Positions 41,252 through 50,269 of a stretch of DNA of 64,000 nucleotides are shown here, one piece after another. Position numbers and translations under genes: made by a program. The notes under the pieces were generated by a model. That model was given only the letters and a program-made list of their open reading frames with translations, was not told the DNA's origin and did no database searches. Every line of letters begins with the position of its first letter. Position 1 is the stretch's first letter. Source of the DNA: Erythrobacter rubeus (GTDB lineage: Bacteria > Pseudomonadota > Alphaproteobacteria > Sphingomonadales > Sphingomonadaceae); the NCBI RefSeq assembly GCF_014705715.1, contig NZ_JACXLC010000001.1:1656457-1720456 (forward strand). The letters are read 5' to 3'.

Positions 41252-41794
41252 GTGACGAAAATCCTCGGATTATTGCGGCACGCCAAATCCGATTGGGACG
41301 ATGTCTCCCAGCGAGACTTCGATCGCGGGCTCAATGATCGCGGACGGCGCGGTGCGAAGCTGATCGGCGATCACATTCGCGAACACGGGATCAAGTGGGA
41401 TCGGCTGATCGCGAGCCCCGCCGCGCGTGTTGTGGCCACGCTGGAGACCGCCCTCCCCGCAATGCATACCGAATATGATAAGCGGCTGTATCTCGCCGGC
41501 TCGGACACGATCCTGGAAACGGTGCAGGATCACGCCGCATCTGCCGAAGACGATCTCGATACGATCCTGATCGCCGGACACAATCCCGGCTTGCAGGAGG
41601 TTTTGCTCGATCTCGTTTCCCCCTCTCGAGAGAACGATCTGTTTCGCGAGGCATCGGTCAAGTTTCCGACCGCGACCTTTGCGGTGCTCGAGTGCCGCAT
41701 CGACAGCTGGGCGGATCTGAAGAACCATTGCGGCGAAGTGGTGCATTTCGCCCGTCCGCGCGATCTCGATCCCGAGCTTGGTCCGGAGACCTAA
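41252..41794 (+). CDS. SixA-like histidine phosphatase
   Basis: 180 residues from a GTG at 41252 with GAGAGG eight bases upstream. The catalytic RHG is RHA in LGLLRHAKSDWDD, as in SixA; a second Arg is in DRLIASPAARVVAT and the second catalytic His in LIAGHNPGLQEVL. SixA-type enzymes remove phosphate from phosphohistidine of HPt proteins; homologues may have other phosphoester substrates. It converges with soxR, overlapping by 4 bp. Confidence 0.88.
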   Translation: MTKILGLLRHAKSDWDDVSQRDFDRGLNDRGRRGAKLIGDHIREHGIKWDRLIASPAARVVATLETALPAMHTEYDKRLYLAGSDTILETVQDHAASAEDDLDTILIAGHNPGLQEVLLDLVSPSRENDLFREASVKFPTATFAVLECRIDSWADLKNHCGEVVHFARPRDLDPELGPET

Positions 41795-42246
41795 TCGGCC
41801 AGCAGCTGGCGTGGTCCGGGCCCTTTCGCAGCGAGATGATCGTCGGCGTTATAGAGCGCGCATTTCTTGAGGCTCAGACACCCGCATCCGATGCATCCAT
41901 CCAACCGATCGCGGGTGCGCTGAAGCTCGGCAATCCGCTCATCGAGGACTCGGCGGATCGAGGTGCTGATCACTTTCCAGTCGCGAGCGGTCGGCGTTCG
42001 GCCATAGGGCAGCTTTGCGAACTCGGCCTGGATTTCGCCTAGCGTCAGGCCAAGTTGCTGCGCAATACGGATAAAGCTGACGCGGCGAATGTCGGAGCGC
42101 AAGAAGCGGCGCTGATTGCCAGCGGACCGGACCGGCTCGACCAGCCCCTTGTCTTCGTAAAACCGGATCGCGGACACGGAAAGCCCAGTACGCCGAGCCA
42201 TTTCGCCGATCGGAATGAGATCCGATTTACGCAGACGAACGGCCAT
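41791..42246 (-). CDS. soxR: redox-sensitive MerR-family regulator SoxR
   Basis: 151 residues from the ATG at 42246 (AAGGAG seven bases upstream; a second ATG two codons earlier sits too close to it). A MerR helix-turn-helix (IPIGEMARRTGLSVSAIRFYEDKGLV), a dimer helix and the [2Fe-2S] cysteine set CIGCGCLSLKKC identify SoxR. Oxidation by redox-cycling compounds or superoxide activates transcription from an over-long spacer promoter. A SoxR-box palindrome lies in the divergent region at 42273-42292. Confidence 0.94.
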   Translation of the reverse strand: MAVRLRKSDLIPIGEMARRTGLSVSAIRFYEDKGLVEPVRSAGNQRRFLRSDIRRVSFIRIAQQLGLTLGEIQAEFAKLPYGRTPTARDWKVISTSIRRVLDERIAELQRTRDRLDGCIGCGCLSLKKCALYNADDHLAAKGPGPRQLLAD

Positions 42247-42272
42247 GATCATGCTCCTTCAAGAATCTCTTG

Positions 42273-42292
42273 ATCTCAAGTTAGGTTGAGAT
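42273..42292. promoter_or_regulatory. SoxR box
   Basis: ATCTCAA-GTTAGG-TTGAGAT has perfect 7-bp arms and closely matches the known SoxR operator pattern (CCTCAAGTTAACTTGAGG). It lies 27 bp upstream of soxR and 53 bp upstream of the VOC gene, so one or both may be regulated. Confidence 0.85.
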
Positions 42293-42344
42293 TGCATCCT
42301 GCTCAAGTCCGGTGATTCGGGCGACGCAGAAAGAGGAGGCACTC

Positions 42345-42737
42345 ATGCCCACAGGAAAGATCGAGCACGCCAATCTATCGGTGACACAGCCCGAGCGCAG
42401 CGCAGCGCTGCTTACAAAACTGCTCGGCTGGGAAGAGCGCTGGCGGGGGAATTCGGCCTTGGGCGGCGACACCATCCACATCGGCGAAGCGGGCAATGGC
42501 GCGACTTATCTGGCGCTTTACACCAATGATGAGGTGACGGGCGACTTCGCGAAAGGCGCGCCGCTCAATCATATCGGACTGCTCGTCGATGACCTCGACG
42601 CGGCTGAAAGCGTGGTCATCGATGCAGGATTGAAGACTTTCTCGCACGACGATTACGACCCGGGAAGGCGGTTCTATTTCTTCGATTGGGACGGGATTGA
42701 ATTCGAGGTGGTCAGCTATTCCGGCGGTGAGGCATGA
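42345..42737 (+). CDS. VOC-superfamily (glyoxalase-like) protein
   Basis: 130 residues from the ATG at 42345, seven bases after GAGGAGG. Two beta-alpha-beta-beta-beta modules are visible: KIEHANLSVTQPERSAALLTKLLGWEERW and LNHIGLLVDDLDAAESVVIDAG, with ligand-type residues His and Glu (WDGIEFEVVSY). VOC proteins include glyoxalase I, dioxygenases and antibiotic-binding proteins. Divergence from soxR across a SoxR box suggests an oxidative or xenobiotic stress role. Confidence 0.85.
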   Translation: MPTGKIEHANLSVTQPERSAALLTKLLGWEERWRGNSALGGDTIHIGEAGNGATYLALYTNDEVTGDFAKGAPLNHIGLLVDDLDAAESVVIDAGLKTFSHDDYDPGRRFYFFDWDGIEFEVVSYSGGEA

Positions 42738-42889
42738 ACGAGCCGATCTTCCGACAACCAATGTTCGGCCCGCCTCGTAAACCTCCTCTCAGTGGCAAGC
42801 GAGGGAAATCTCCAACCGTTGGCCCTGTTCGCCAAGCGGCCCAGGCTAATGCGCTGGCGGGTGTTTTTCTCTCGCTTGCGCAACGCAAA

Positions 42890-42905
42890 GCGTGACGCGT
42901 CACGC
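42890..42905. repeat. 16-bp perfect palindrome at the ubiA stop
   Basis: GCGTGACGCGTCACGC is fully self-complementary and includes the last codons of ubiA (stop at 42900-42902). It may act in RNA termination or protein binding; no T-tract follows. Confidence 0.6.
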
Positions 42906-43802
42906 ATTGCCTACGACAAAACAGGCGGCAGCCATGAGTGCGCCCGCCAGCCGGTTCGAGCGAAACCTTTCAAGCGGGTTTGCCGGGTTGGCAGGGTCGA
43001 GCGTCGCGACCTGCCAGACCAGATGTAGCGCCACCGGCGCAAGCGCGAGCAGTGCCAGCCAATCGGGCCGGTATAGCCAGATACCGAGACCCCAAAGGCA
43101 GATGGTTGCACCGTAGAACAGGCCGACGCCGGCATGGACTCGCTCGCCCATGCGCAGGGCAGAGGATTTGATACCGACCAGCGCATCATCCTCGCGGTCC
43201 TGCAACGCATAGATGGTGTCGAATCCGATGACCCAGCAGATGCAGCCTGCATAGATCGCGGCGAGAGCATCCCAATTGTCGAACCGCAATTGCGTCCACC
43301 CGACCAGAAGCCCCCAATTGAACACCATGCCGAGCCATGCCTGCGGCCACCATGTGATCCTTTTCATGAAGGGATAAGCCGCAACCAGCGCAAGGCTGGC
43401 AAGCGCGACCAGCTGGGCTTCCGGGCGTAATTGGAGGAGGACAACGAGACCGATCAGGCTGAGCGCGACGAGCCAGCCCCAGGCGGTTTTCTTGGAAATG
43501 CGGCCGCTCGCCACCGGGCGCGCAGCGGTGCGCGCGACTTTCCGGTCGAGATCGGCGTCGACGATGTCGTTATAGACGCACCCTGCCCCGCGCATAGCGA
43601 TCGCGCCGAGCAGCAGCCAGCCGAGCAGGGGCAGTTGCCATCCGGCTCCCGCCAACCACACACCGAACACGCAAGGCCAGAATAGCAGCCACCAGCCGAT
43701 CGGACGGTCGAAGCGCGCGAGCTGCGCGAGGTCGCGGGGGAACTGCGGCAGACGCGCGACAAGCCCCCGATGTTCGCTATCCGGGACGACGGTTTCGCTC
43801 AC
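42900..43802 (-). CDS. ubiA: 4-hydroxybenzoate polyprenyltransferase
   Basis: 300 residues with seven to nine membrane helices. The prenyl-diphosphate Mg2+ motifs are NDIVDADLD in GCVYNDIVDADLDRKV and the second DREDD in YALQDREDDALVG. UbiA attaches the polyprenyl chain to 4-hydroxybenzoate in ubiquinone synthesis. It starts at GTG 43802, overlapping the preceding membrane-protein stop (GTGA). Confidence 0.94.
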   Translation of the reverse strand: MSETVVPDSEHRGLVARLPQFPRDLAQLARFDRPIGWWLLFWPCVFGVWLAGAGWQLPLLGWLLLGAIAMRGAGCVYNDIVDADLDRKVARTAARPVASGRISKKTAWGWLVALSLIGLVVLLQLRPEAQLVALASLALVAAYPFMKRITWWPQAWLGMVFNWGLLVGWTQLRFDNWDALAAIYAGCICWVIGFDTIYALQDREDDALVGIKSSALRMGERVHAGVGLFYGATICLWGLGIWLYRPDWLALLALAPVALHLVWQVATLDPANPANPLERFRSNRLAGALMAAACFVVGNA

Positions 43803-44185
43803 GCGGCCGCCTCCTCTCGCTTCGCCGCCCGCCAGCCGAGGATCGCGAGCGCAAACATCGTCACATTACCGGCGAAATCCAGCATCCCGATCGAGGTGAG
43901 CACCAGCATTTCGTAATGGAAATACCAATTGAACCAGAAGAATGGCAGCAGCAGCACCGCAAACGCCAGAAATGCGCGCGCGGTGAAGCGCACGAACAGC
44001 GCCATGGCTCCGAACAGCACCGCCTGCGATCCGAAACACGCTATGATGAAGCGCGTCATGAACGTGTTTTCGCGATACGGCTCGGTCAGCGCCAGTTCGA
44101 TCACGCTTGCGGGAAAGAACAACGCCCAGGCGCCCAGCACCAGGAACACCGCCGCGATGCCGAATTGTGCCAATCTTGCGGTCAT
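43799..44185 (-). CDS. four-helix membrane protein of unknown function upstream of ubiA
   Basis: 128 residues from the ATG at 44185, with AGGAGC upstream; a longer frame upstream is antisense to rsmE and rejected. Hydrophobic segments are about 5-30 (LAQFGIAAVFLVLGAWALFF), 45-62, 68-92 (AFLAFAVLLLPFFWFNWYFHY) and 97-116. Overlap with ubiA implies co-translation, so a role near quinone or membrane metabolism is possible. Divergent from rsmE. Confidence 0.72.
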   Translation of the reverse strand: MTARLAQFGIAAVFLVLGAWALFFPASVIELALTEPYRENTFMTRFIIACFGSQAVLFGAMALFVRFTARAFLAFAVLLLPFFWFNWYFHYEMLVLTSIGMLDFAGNVTMFALAILGWRAAKREEAAA

Positions 44186-44224
44186 GGCTTGCTCCTTAGC
44201 GCCCGCCACGACTAGTGCAAAGCC

Positions 44225-44980
44225 ATGCCCGCAACGCCCGCCTGGCCGCCCCGCAGCGCTCCGCGTCTGTTCGTCGAAGATGAACTCGGCGAAGGCCGCG
44301 CTCTCGCGCTGGACGGGCAGCATGCGCACTATCTCGGCAAGGTCATGCGCGTGCGCGAAGGCGATGCAGTGGTGCTTTGCGACAATGTTACCGGCGAGTG
44401 GGCCGCGCGCGTGGACGATGTCGAAAAGCGCCGCGTCGAGGTGACCGTGGTGGAACGGCTGCGAGAGCGGGAGAGCGTACCCGAAGTCTGGCTCTGCCCG
44501 GCACTGCTGAAGAAAGATCGTTTCGACCTCGTGCTCGAAAAGGCGACCGAACTGGGTGCGGCTTGCATCCAGCCAGTCATCACTCACAGATGCGTTGCGG
44601 ACAAGCTCAACTTGGAACGTGCGCGTACGATCACCATCGAAGCTGCCGAACAGTGTGCACGCACGGCGCTGCCTGAGCTGATCGCTCCGATGAAACTCGA
44701 GGCATTGCTGCGCGATTGGCCATCCGAGCGAGCGCTGTTCTTCGCCGACGAGCTGGGCGGAACGCCGGCGGCGGAGGCGTACGCGGCGCATTCCGGCCCG
44801 GCAGCGATACTGATCGGCCCCGAAGGCGGCTTCGACAACGCTGAACGCGAAGCCATCCGCGCGCTTTCCGAAGCGCGAGCAATCTCTCTTGGACCCAGGA
44901 TCTTACGCGGAGAAACCGCCGCAATCGCGGCGCTTTCCGCGTGGATGGCATCGTCTGGCGATTGGCAGGCCACCAGGTAA
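44225..44980 (+). CDS. rsmE: 16S rRNA (uracil(1498)-N3)-methyltransferase
   Basis: 251 residues. An N-terminal PUA-like region (HAHYLGKVMRVREGDAVVLCD) precedes a SPOUT methyltransferase core with KKDRFDLVLEKATELGAACIQPVIT, IGPEGGFDNAERE and SLGPRILRGETAA. It methylates U1498 in the decoding region of 16S rRNA using S-adenosylmethionine. It is followed after 86 bp by gshA on the same strand. Confidence 0.95.
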   Translation: MPATPAWPPRSAPRLFVEDELGEGRALALDGQHAHYLGKVMRVREGDAVVLCDNVTGEWAARVDDVEKRRVEVTVVERLRERESVPEVWLCPALLKKDRFDLVLEKATELGAACIQPVITHRCVADKLNLERARTITIEAAEQCARTALPELIAPMKLEALLRDWPSERALFFADELGGTPAAEAYAAHSGPAAILIGPEGGFDNAEREAIRALSEARAISLGPRILRGETAAIAALSAWMASSGDWQATR

Positions 44981-45066
44981 CTAAGTTGCAGGCAGTGCAA
45001 TTTGAGCTTCCCACGCCTGAATCGGTTTCCTAAGGCAACCCGAAACAGAGGAAGGTGCCCACCCCC

Positions 45067-46437
45067 ATGAGCACACGCGAAGCATCAGACGCCAACGAAC
45101 CCGTCATCGAGAGCCTGGACGATCTCGTCGCTCCGATGATCGGCGGGGAAAAGCCCGCAGCCGACTGGCGCATCGGCACCGAGCATGAGAAGTTCGTCTA
45201 CCACCGATCCGACCGGCACGCCCCGTCTTATGAGGAAGAAGGCGGCATTCGCGACATCCTTTTGAGCCTGCGCGAGTTCGGCTGGGAACCGGTCGAGGAG
45301 AACGGCAAGGTCATTGCGATGAGCGGCGCGGACGGCACGGTCAGCCTTGAACCGGCGGGTCAGCTTGAGCTGTCAGGAGCTCCGCTCGAGAACCTGCACG
45401 AAACCTGCGCGGAAACCGGGCGGCATCTTAACCAGGTCAAGCAGATCGGCGAGCGCTGCGGTGTCGGCTTCATCGGCCTCGGCATGTGGCCCGACAAGAC
45501 CCGCGAAGAGCTGCCCATCATGCCCAAGGGGCGATATGAAATCATGATGCGGCACATGCCGAAGGTCGGCACTCTGGGCCTCGACATGATGCTGCGGACC
45601 TGCACCATCCAAGTGAACCTCGATTATTCGTCCGAAGCCGACATGGTGAAGAAGTTCCGCGTCGGTCTCGCGCTCCAGCCTCTCGCAACAGCCCTGTTCG
45701 CGAATTCGCCGTTCACCGAAGGAAAGCCCAACGGCTACCTCTCCTATCGCAGCCACATCTGGTCGGATACCGATCCGCATCGCACCGGCATGCTGCCCTT
45801 CGTCTTCGAAGACGGTTTCGGATATGAGCGCTGGGCCGAATACATGCTCGACGTGCCGATGTACTTCGTGTTCCGCGACGGGAAATATATCGACGCGGCA
45901 GGTCTAAGCTTCCGGGATTTCATGGACGGCAAGCTTTCTGTCCTCCCCGGTGAACGCCCCACTGCGAGCGATTGGTGGGATCATCTCTCAACCGCGTTCC
46001 CCGAGGTGCGCCTCAAAAGCTTCTTAGAAATGCGCGGTGCCGATGGCGGGCCTTGGAGCCGCATTTGTGCGCTTCCCGCGTTCTGGGTGGGCTTGCTTTA
46101 CGATCAAGGCGCTCTCGACGCCGCATGGAATCTCGTGAAGGACTGGTCGATGGAAGAGCGCGAACGGCTACGGAGCGAAGTGCCGCGGCTGGGTCTCGCT
46201 ACCCGATTGCCCGGCGGCGGGACGATGAAGGATCTGGGCCGGGACGTACTCAAGATCGCGCATCAGGGATTGGCTGCACGCGGCCGCCTGAACGCCAGCG
46301 GCGATAATGAGACCGGCTATCTCGAAACGCTCGACGAGATCGTGAGCACGGGGAAAGCTCCTGCGCAGCGCCTGCTCGATGCCTATCACGGCGAATGGAA
46401 CGGCGACGTTTCGCGGGTCTATAAATATTCATTCTGA
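45067..46437 (+). CDS. gshA: glutamate--cysteine ligase (alphaproteobacterial/plant type)
   Basis: 456 residues, the size of the plant-like GCS2 group found in alphaproteobacteria, not the enterobacterial type. Diagnostic parts are WRIGTEHEKFVYH, SLEPAGQLELSGAPLENLH, HMPKVGTLGLDMMLRTCTIQVNLDY and RPTASDWWDHLSTAFPEVRLKSFLEMRGADGG. It catalyses the first step of glutathione synthesis. The ATG at 45067 and a GTG at 45055 are both usable starts; AGAGGAAGG lies upstream of both. Confidence 0.93.
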   Translation: MSTREASDANEPVIESLDDLVAPMIGGEKPAADWRIGTEHEKFVYHRSDRHAPSYEEEGGIRDILLSLREFGWEPVEENGKVIAMSGADGTVSLEPAGQLELSGAPLENLHETCAETGRHLNQVKQIGERCGVGFIGLGMWPDKTREELPIMPKGRYEIMMRHMPKVGTLGLDMMLRTCTIQVNLDYSSEADMVKKFRVGLALQPLATALFANSPFTEGKPNGYLSYRSHIWSDTDPHRTGMLPFVFEDGFGYERWAEYMLDVPMYFVFRDGKYIDAAGLSFRDFMDGKLSVLPGERPTASDWWDHLSTAFPEVRLKSFLEMRGADGGPWSRICALPAFWVGLLYDQGALDAAWNLVKDWSMEERERLRSEVPRLGLATRLPGGGTMKDLGRDVLKIAHQGLAARGRLNASGDNETGYLETLDEIVSTGKAPAQRLLDAYHGEWNGDVSRVYKYSF

Positions 46438-46452
46438 CGGGGGAGGAAGCCC

Positions 46453-46755
46453 ATGCTGATCGTACTGGCCGAGGCGAAACTGGGCGACGGCGCACTTGAG
46501 CAGGGGCGCAAAGCTTTCACCGCAATGGTCGAAGCCTCTCGCAAGGAGGAAGGCTGCATCAGCTATGCCTATGCGCAGGACGTGCTCGACCCCTCAACGC
46601 TGCACATCACCGAAAAATGGGTCGATGAGGCTGCGCTCGTCTCACACTTTCAGGAGCCGCATATGGCAACCTTCCAGAAGGCGCTCGCGTCGATTGACGT
46701 GACGGTGACAGAGGCGCGCAAGTACCACGCCGATGACGGCGCTCCGCTAATCTAG
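46453..46755 (+). CDS. putative quinol monooxygenase (ABM-domain protein)
   Basis: 100 residues, a single antibiotic-biosynthesis-monooxygenase ferredoxin-like domain: MLIVLAEAKLGDGALEQGRKAFTAMVEASRKEEGCISYAYAQD, then TLHITEKWVDEAALVSHFQEPHMATF. YgiN-like members act on quinols or have unknown substrates. GGGGGAGG precedes the ATG, 15 bp after gshA, so it is likely co-expressed with glutathione synthesis. Confidence 0.85.
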   Translation: MLIVLAEAKLGDGALEQGRKAFTAMVEASRKEEGCISYAYAQDVLDPSTLHITEKWVDEAALVSHFQEPHMATFQKALASIDVTVTEARKYHADDGAPLI

Positions 46756-46777
46756 CCTGCCTCCGAAAAGTTACCGA

Positions 46778-48118
46778 TCAACGATAGGCGTGGATCGTCC
46801 CGCTGTCGTCCAGCACGTAAAGGTGCTCGCCCGCAACGATGGGCGGCAGGCTGACCGATTTGTCGATATCGGTAAACAACTGCGACGAACCCTCGCCCGC
46901 GCTGACCCGCCAGATTTCGCCGCGTGAGCTGGCAACCCATAGCTGCCCGCCTGCCAAAGCCGGGCCGGTCCAGAAAATCTGGCCCTTCCGGTCTTTTTCA
47001 TCGCGGTATTGCTGCAGCTGGGTGATCCAGCGCACCCGGCCGGTCGAGCGCGCAATGGCAAGCAGCCGCGCATCGTCGGTCAGCGTGAAAATCCATTCGC
47101 CTGCGATCGCCGGGGTCGAGATACCAGCAAGGTTGAGTTCCCAGATACGCTGCCCGGTGACAAGCTCATACGCCGCCATTCGGCCGCCTTGTCCAAGCGC
47201 GTAGACGCGACCGGAATCGATGATGGGATCCGCATCGATATCGGTGATCGAGCTGACCTGCGTCGAGATATTCGTGCGCGCCAGGGCATCGGCCCAAAGC
47301 ACACGGCCATTCTCATAGCGATAGGCATTAAGCTCGCCGCTCGAGTACCCCGCAATAACGGTGCCCTGCCCCGCAGCCGGTGCAGCCACGCCGAACACGC
47401 CCGATTGCGTGGTCGAACCCGACTCGTCCCATACGAGGGAACCATCGGAGGCTTGCAGCGAGATAATCTGGTTGTCCTGCGTCATCACGAAGATCTGACC
47501 AAAGGCGATCGTCGGCGAACCGCGCAGCGGCCCCGCAGGCTTCACCTTCCAGATCTGCTCGCCGGTATCGGCATCCAGCGCCTTGACTTCGCCAGCACCG
47601 TTGGTGGCGTAAAGCCGCCCATCATTGTAGCTAACCCCGCCGCCGAAAGCGGACGGACGCATATCGTCTTCCATCACCGCGTCGGTGCGCCACACGGTCG
47701 CGCCGGTTTCCTTGTTGAAGGCGTGGATGGTGCCATCGGAGCCAACCGCGAACAGCTTGTCGCTGCCGACGACTGGTGTCGCGGCGAGCCGCTCCCGATT
47801 GCTCGCACCTGCGATCTTGGCAGTCCAAGCGCGCGACGGGCTCTCGGCGAGCGCAAGGTGGCCATAGGACTTGCTGGCCGAACCGCCGACCTGCGCCCAT
47901 TCTTCGTTCGCCTGAGCAGGGGGCAGGACCACGCTGACACCCGCCAACGCCGGATCGACTTCCGCCCCGCTCTCGATGCGCGACAGGATCGGCATACGAT
48001 CTCCGACAGTGGGCGTTTCCTTTTTACCGCCGCCGAAAAGCCCTCCGGAACATCCCGTGAGCGTCGCTGCCAATGCACCTGCAACAAGTGCAGTTCTGGC
48101 TCGATACAATTCAGTCAT
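46778..48118 (-). CDS. bamB: outer-membrane protein assembly factor BamB
   Basis: 446 residues from the ATG at 48118 (tandem ATGs). A lipoprotein signal with lipobox LTGC (ALAATLTGCSGG) is followed by a PQQ-type eight-bladed beta-propeller, with repeats such as LFAVGSDGTIHAFNKETGATVWR, LYATNGAGEVKALDADTGEQIWK and HLYVLDDSGTIHAY. BamB is the scaffold lipoprotein of the BAM complex. It is the second gene after the TPR protein, 52 bp away. Confidence 0.92.
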   Translation of the reverse strand: MTELYRARTALVAGALAATLTGCSGGLFGGGKKETPTVGDRMPILSRIESGAEVDPALAGVSVVLPPAQANEEWAQVGGSASKSYGHLALAESPSRAWTAKIAGASNRERLAATPVVGSDKLFAVGSDGTIHAFNKETGATVWRTDAVMEDDMRPSAFGGGVSYNDGRLYATNGAGEVKALDADTGEQIWKVKPAGPLRGSPTIAFGQIFVMTQDNQIISLQASDGSLVWDESGSTTQSGVFGVAAPAAGQGTVIAGYSSGELNAYRYENGRVLWADALARTNISTQVSSITDIDADPIIDSGRVYALGQGGRMAAYELVTGQRIWELNLAGISTPAIAGEWIFTLTDDARLLAIARSTGRVRWITQLQQYRDEKDRKGQIFWTGPALAGGQLWVASSRGEIWRVSAGEGSSQLFTDIDKSVSLPPIVAGEHLYVLDDSGTIHAYR

Positions 48119-48170
48119 CATTCGTCCGTCCAAGTCTTCTTGAGAAGCGCTCTACCCTCGTCAGAGGCGC

Positions 48171-48968
48171 TTATTGTGAAAGCGGCACCAGCCCCTGTTC
48201 CGCGTTGACACCTTCATCTTCGAGCAATTGCTCGACATCTTCGATAGCATCCACACCGAGAAGGCCTGCCATCTGCCTTGCACGCGTGCGCAGCGTCTCG
48301 GGTTGTTCATCGTCCTTGGCGATGGCTGCAAAGAGCGCACCAGCCTCCGCCCGGCTGCCCTGCTCCAAATGCGCGATCGCCGTCAATTCAGCCGCGCTGC
48401 CGAAAAAAGCGTTGTCCGGCTGGGTTAGCCCTTCGAGCTTTGCGATCACTTCCGCCGGGTCACGCTCGTCGAAATTCGACGCCACTTCGCGAACGAGAGC
48501 CAGATCACGCAGCACGCCCGGTGCCGTTTCGTCCGCAGCGATTGCAGCGTATAGTTCAACAGCCTCTGCGGTGTTGCCTTGCTCGAGTGCAGCACCGGCC
48601 TGCAGGAAGCGCGCCGCTGTGCGCGGTCCCGCCTGCTGGGAGTCGATCAGGGGGGCTGCCGCTTCGCTCGCCTGATCGAAATTGCCGGCCTGCGAATAAT
48701 CGAGCGCGGTGATCAGGGTTTCCGACTGCGCTTCAAGCTGTCCCTCCTGATACCGGTCCCACGCAAGATATCCGCCGAAAGCCGCCAGACCGAGCACCAG
48801 AGCCGAGCCCAGCGCAACGCCGTATTTCTTGAAGAATTGCTGCGCATCGTCCTGCCTGACGGCATCGTCGATTTCGCGCATGAGGATTTCGTCCTCTGCG
48901 CTCGTCTCGATACCAGCGGGGACGTTGTCTTTTGCGGGGTTCTTGGAACCTTTTGGGCCTAGCGCCAC
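48171..48968 (-). CDS. TPR-containing single-pass membrane protein (YfgM-like) upstream of bamB
   Basis: 265 residues from a GTG at 48968 (GAGGAAAAG upstream); the longer open frame beyond has no conserved sequence. An N-terminal cytoplasmic stretch (MREIDDAVRQDDAQQFFKKYG) precedes a membrane helix (VALGSALVLGLAAFGGYLAW), then periplasmic TPR-like helices (SQAGNFDQASEAAAPLI, AALEQGNTAEAVELYAAIA). YfgM-like proteins link SecYEG to periplasmic chaperones, and yfgM lies beside bamB in many proteobacteria, which fits this order. Confidence 0.85.
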   Translation of the reverse strand: MALGPKGSKNPAKDNVPAGIETSAEDEILMREIDDAVRQDDAQQFFKKYGVALGSALVLGLAAFGGYLAWDRYQEGQLEAQSETLITALDYSQAGNFDQASEAAAPLIDSQQAGPRTAARFLQAGAALEQGNTAEAVELYAAIAADETAPGVLRDLALVREVASNFDERDPAEVIAKLEGLTQPDNAFFGSAAELTAIAHLEQGSRAEAGALFAAIAKDDEQPETLRTRARQMAGLLGVDAIEDVEQLLEDEGVNAEQGLVPLSQ

Positions 48969-49123
48969 GGGGCTCTTTTCCTCATGCCATTTGCGTGTTT
49001 CGCGGACCTTTAGGCGGGCGCGCGCCCTTCCGCAATGCCGCACCTCCGCTCGGGTCCGGTCTCTCCCCGCCTGAAATGCCGCCGCCAAGTTGAACCGCCC
49101 ATTAAGCGGGCGCTGTGCGATGA

Positions 49124-50269
49124 CTAACGCGGCCCTTTCCACGCGCCATCCAGAGCGCCGGAATAGAGATCCGCGTAGCGTTCAGCCATGCGCGATATAT
49201 CGAACAATTTGCGCGCTTTCTCCCGGTTTTCCCTGCCGATCCGCTTGGCCAGATCGGGATCGCGCGCGAATTCGCCGAGCATAGCGGCGAGCGCTTCCGC
49301 GCCGCCGGTTGCGGTGATGAATTCGCGGTTTCTCTCGCCCAAGATGCCCTTGATGTCGCCGACATCGGGAGCGACGATCGGCAGTCCTGCTGCCATCGCT
49401 TTCACAACCGCCAACGGAAACTGTTCGGTCGTGAGAGCCTGGGCGAAGATGTCGAACAGGCCGATGACCTTCGAAGGATCGTCGATCGCGCCCAGCAAAT
49501 GAACGCGGTGGCTGACTTCTCGGCCGACCGCCGCATCCTGTATCGCTTCTTTTTCGGGGCCCTCGCCCAAGATGACCAGATGGCAGTTTTCCGGAAGGTC
49601 GGGGACCGCTTCGACAAGACGCGGCAATTGTTCGTTGGCACCTAGATCGGAGAGAGTGCCAATCCAGACCTCTCCTTCACGCTTGACCAGCCGCAATTTG
49701 CCCGGATCGGGTTTGCGCGCGAAAGCCTTGGTGTCGATGCCGGGCGGGACGCGTACCACGCGCTGTCGCGGCTGCTTCCACACATCGACAGCGATCTTCT
49801 CCAGCGTTTCGCCCGGCACGACCAGCGAATGCGCGCGGCCAAGGGCGATCCTGCGATACCAGTTCCGTCTGAAAGAGAGCTCCTGCACCGCGCCCGCATC
49901 AAAGCCGTCTTCATGGTGGATCAGGGGGGGCAGTCCGAGTTGCTGCGCGAAAACCGTGTGCGCCATCGCGACATTCATTGCGCCCCAGCCATAGCTCAGG
50001 ATCAGATCGTATGGTTTCAACGCTTGCGCGATCGCGATCAGCTTTCCCGGTGCCGGGCGACCGGTCAGGGAAGGAAAATCGGCTGGATAGCCAACCTCGC
50101 TCTTTCGCCGGTCGATAAGCGCGCGCGCTTCCATCCGCTCCGGATCGGCAGAGACGACGTGGTGCGACAGCCCCTTGCCCAGCGCATTGATCAGACTGGC
50201 AGAGCGCGCTCCCGCGCCTGCTGCCGCGAATGTCGAATGGCAGTGTAGAATTCTGGGCGTCGAGGTCAT
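49124..50269 (-). CDS. GT4-type glycosyltransferase
   Basis: 381 residues from the ATG at 50269, which overlaps the hydrolase stop (ATGA). An N-terminal acceptor domain (RILHCHSTFAAAGAGARSASLINALG) and a GT-B nucleotide-sugar domain (EGEVWIGTLSDLGANEQLPRLVEAVPDLP, HLVILGEGPEKEAI, FDIFAQALTTEQFPLAVVKAMAAGLPIVAPDVGDI) are clear; the E-x7-E region is E-Q-F-P-L-A-V-V-K-A-M-A. Substrates unknown; probably surface glycan or glycolipid synthesis. Confidence 0.88.
   Translation of the reverse strand: MTSTPRILHCHSTFAAAGAGARSASLINALGKGLSHHVVSADPERMEARALIDRRKSEVGYPADFPSLTGRPAPGKLIAIAQALKPYDLILSYGWGAMNVAMAHTVFAQQLGLPPLIHHEDGFDAGAVQELSFRRNWYRRIALGRAHSLVVPGETLEKIAVDVWKQPRQRVVRVPPGIDTKAFARKPDPGKLRLVKREGEVWIGTLSDLGANEQLPRLVEAVPDLPENCHLVILGEGPEKEAIQDAAVGREVSHRVHLLGAIDDPSKVIGLFDIFAQALTTEQFPLAVVKAMAAGLPIVAPDVGDIKGILGERNREFITATGGAEALAAMLGEFARDPDLAKRIGRENREKARKLFDISRMAERYADLYSGALDGAWKGPR

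Noticed and set aside
42734..42895. A 53-codon frame starting in an ATGA overlap with the VOC gene
   Set aside because: The translation is basic and Pro-rich without family resemblance, and the overlap alone is weak support. It may be chance coding of the intergenic region.
44186..44791. A 200-codon N-terminal extension of the membrane-protein frame upstream of ubiA
   Set aside because: It is antisense to rsmE, whose protein sequence is clearly conserved; the ATG at 44185 has a good ribosome site.
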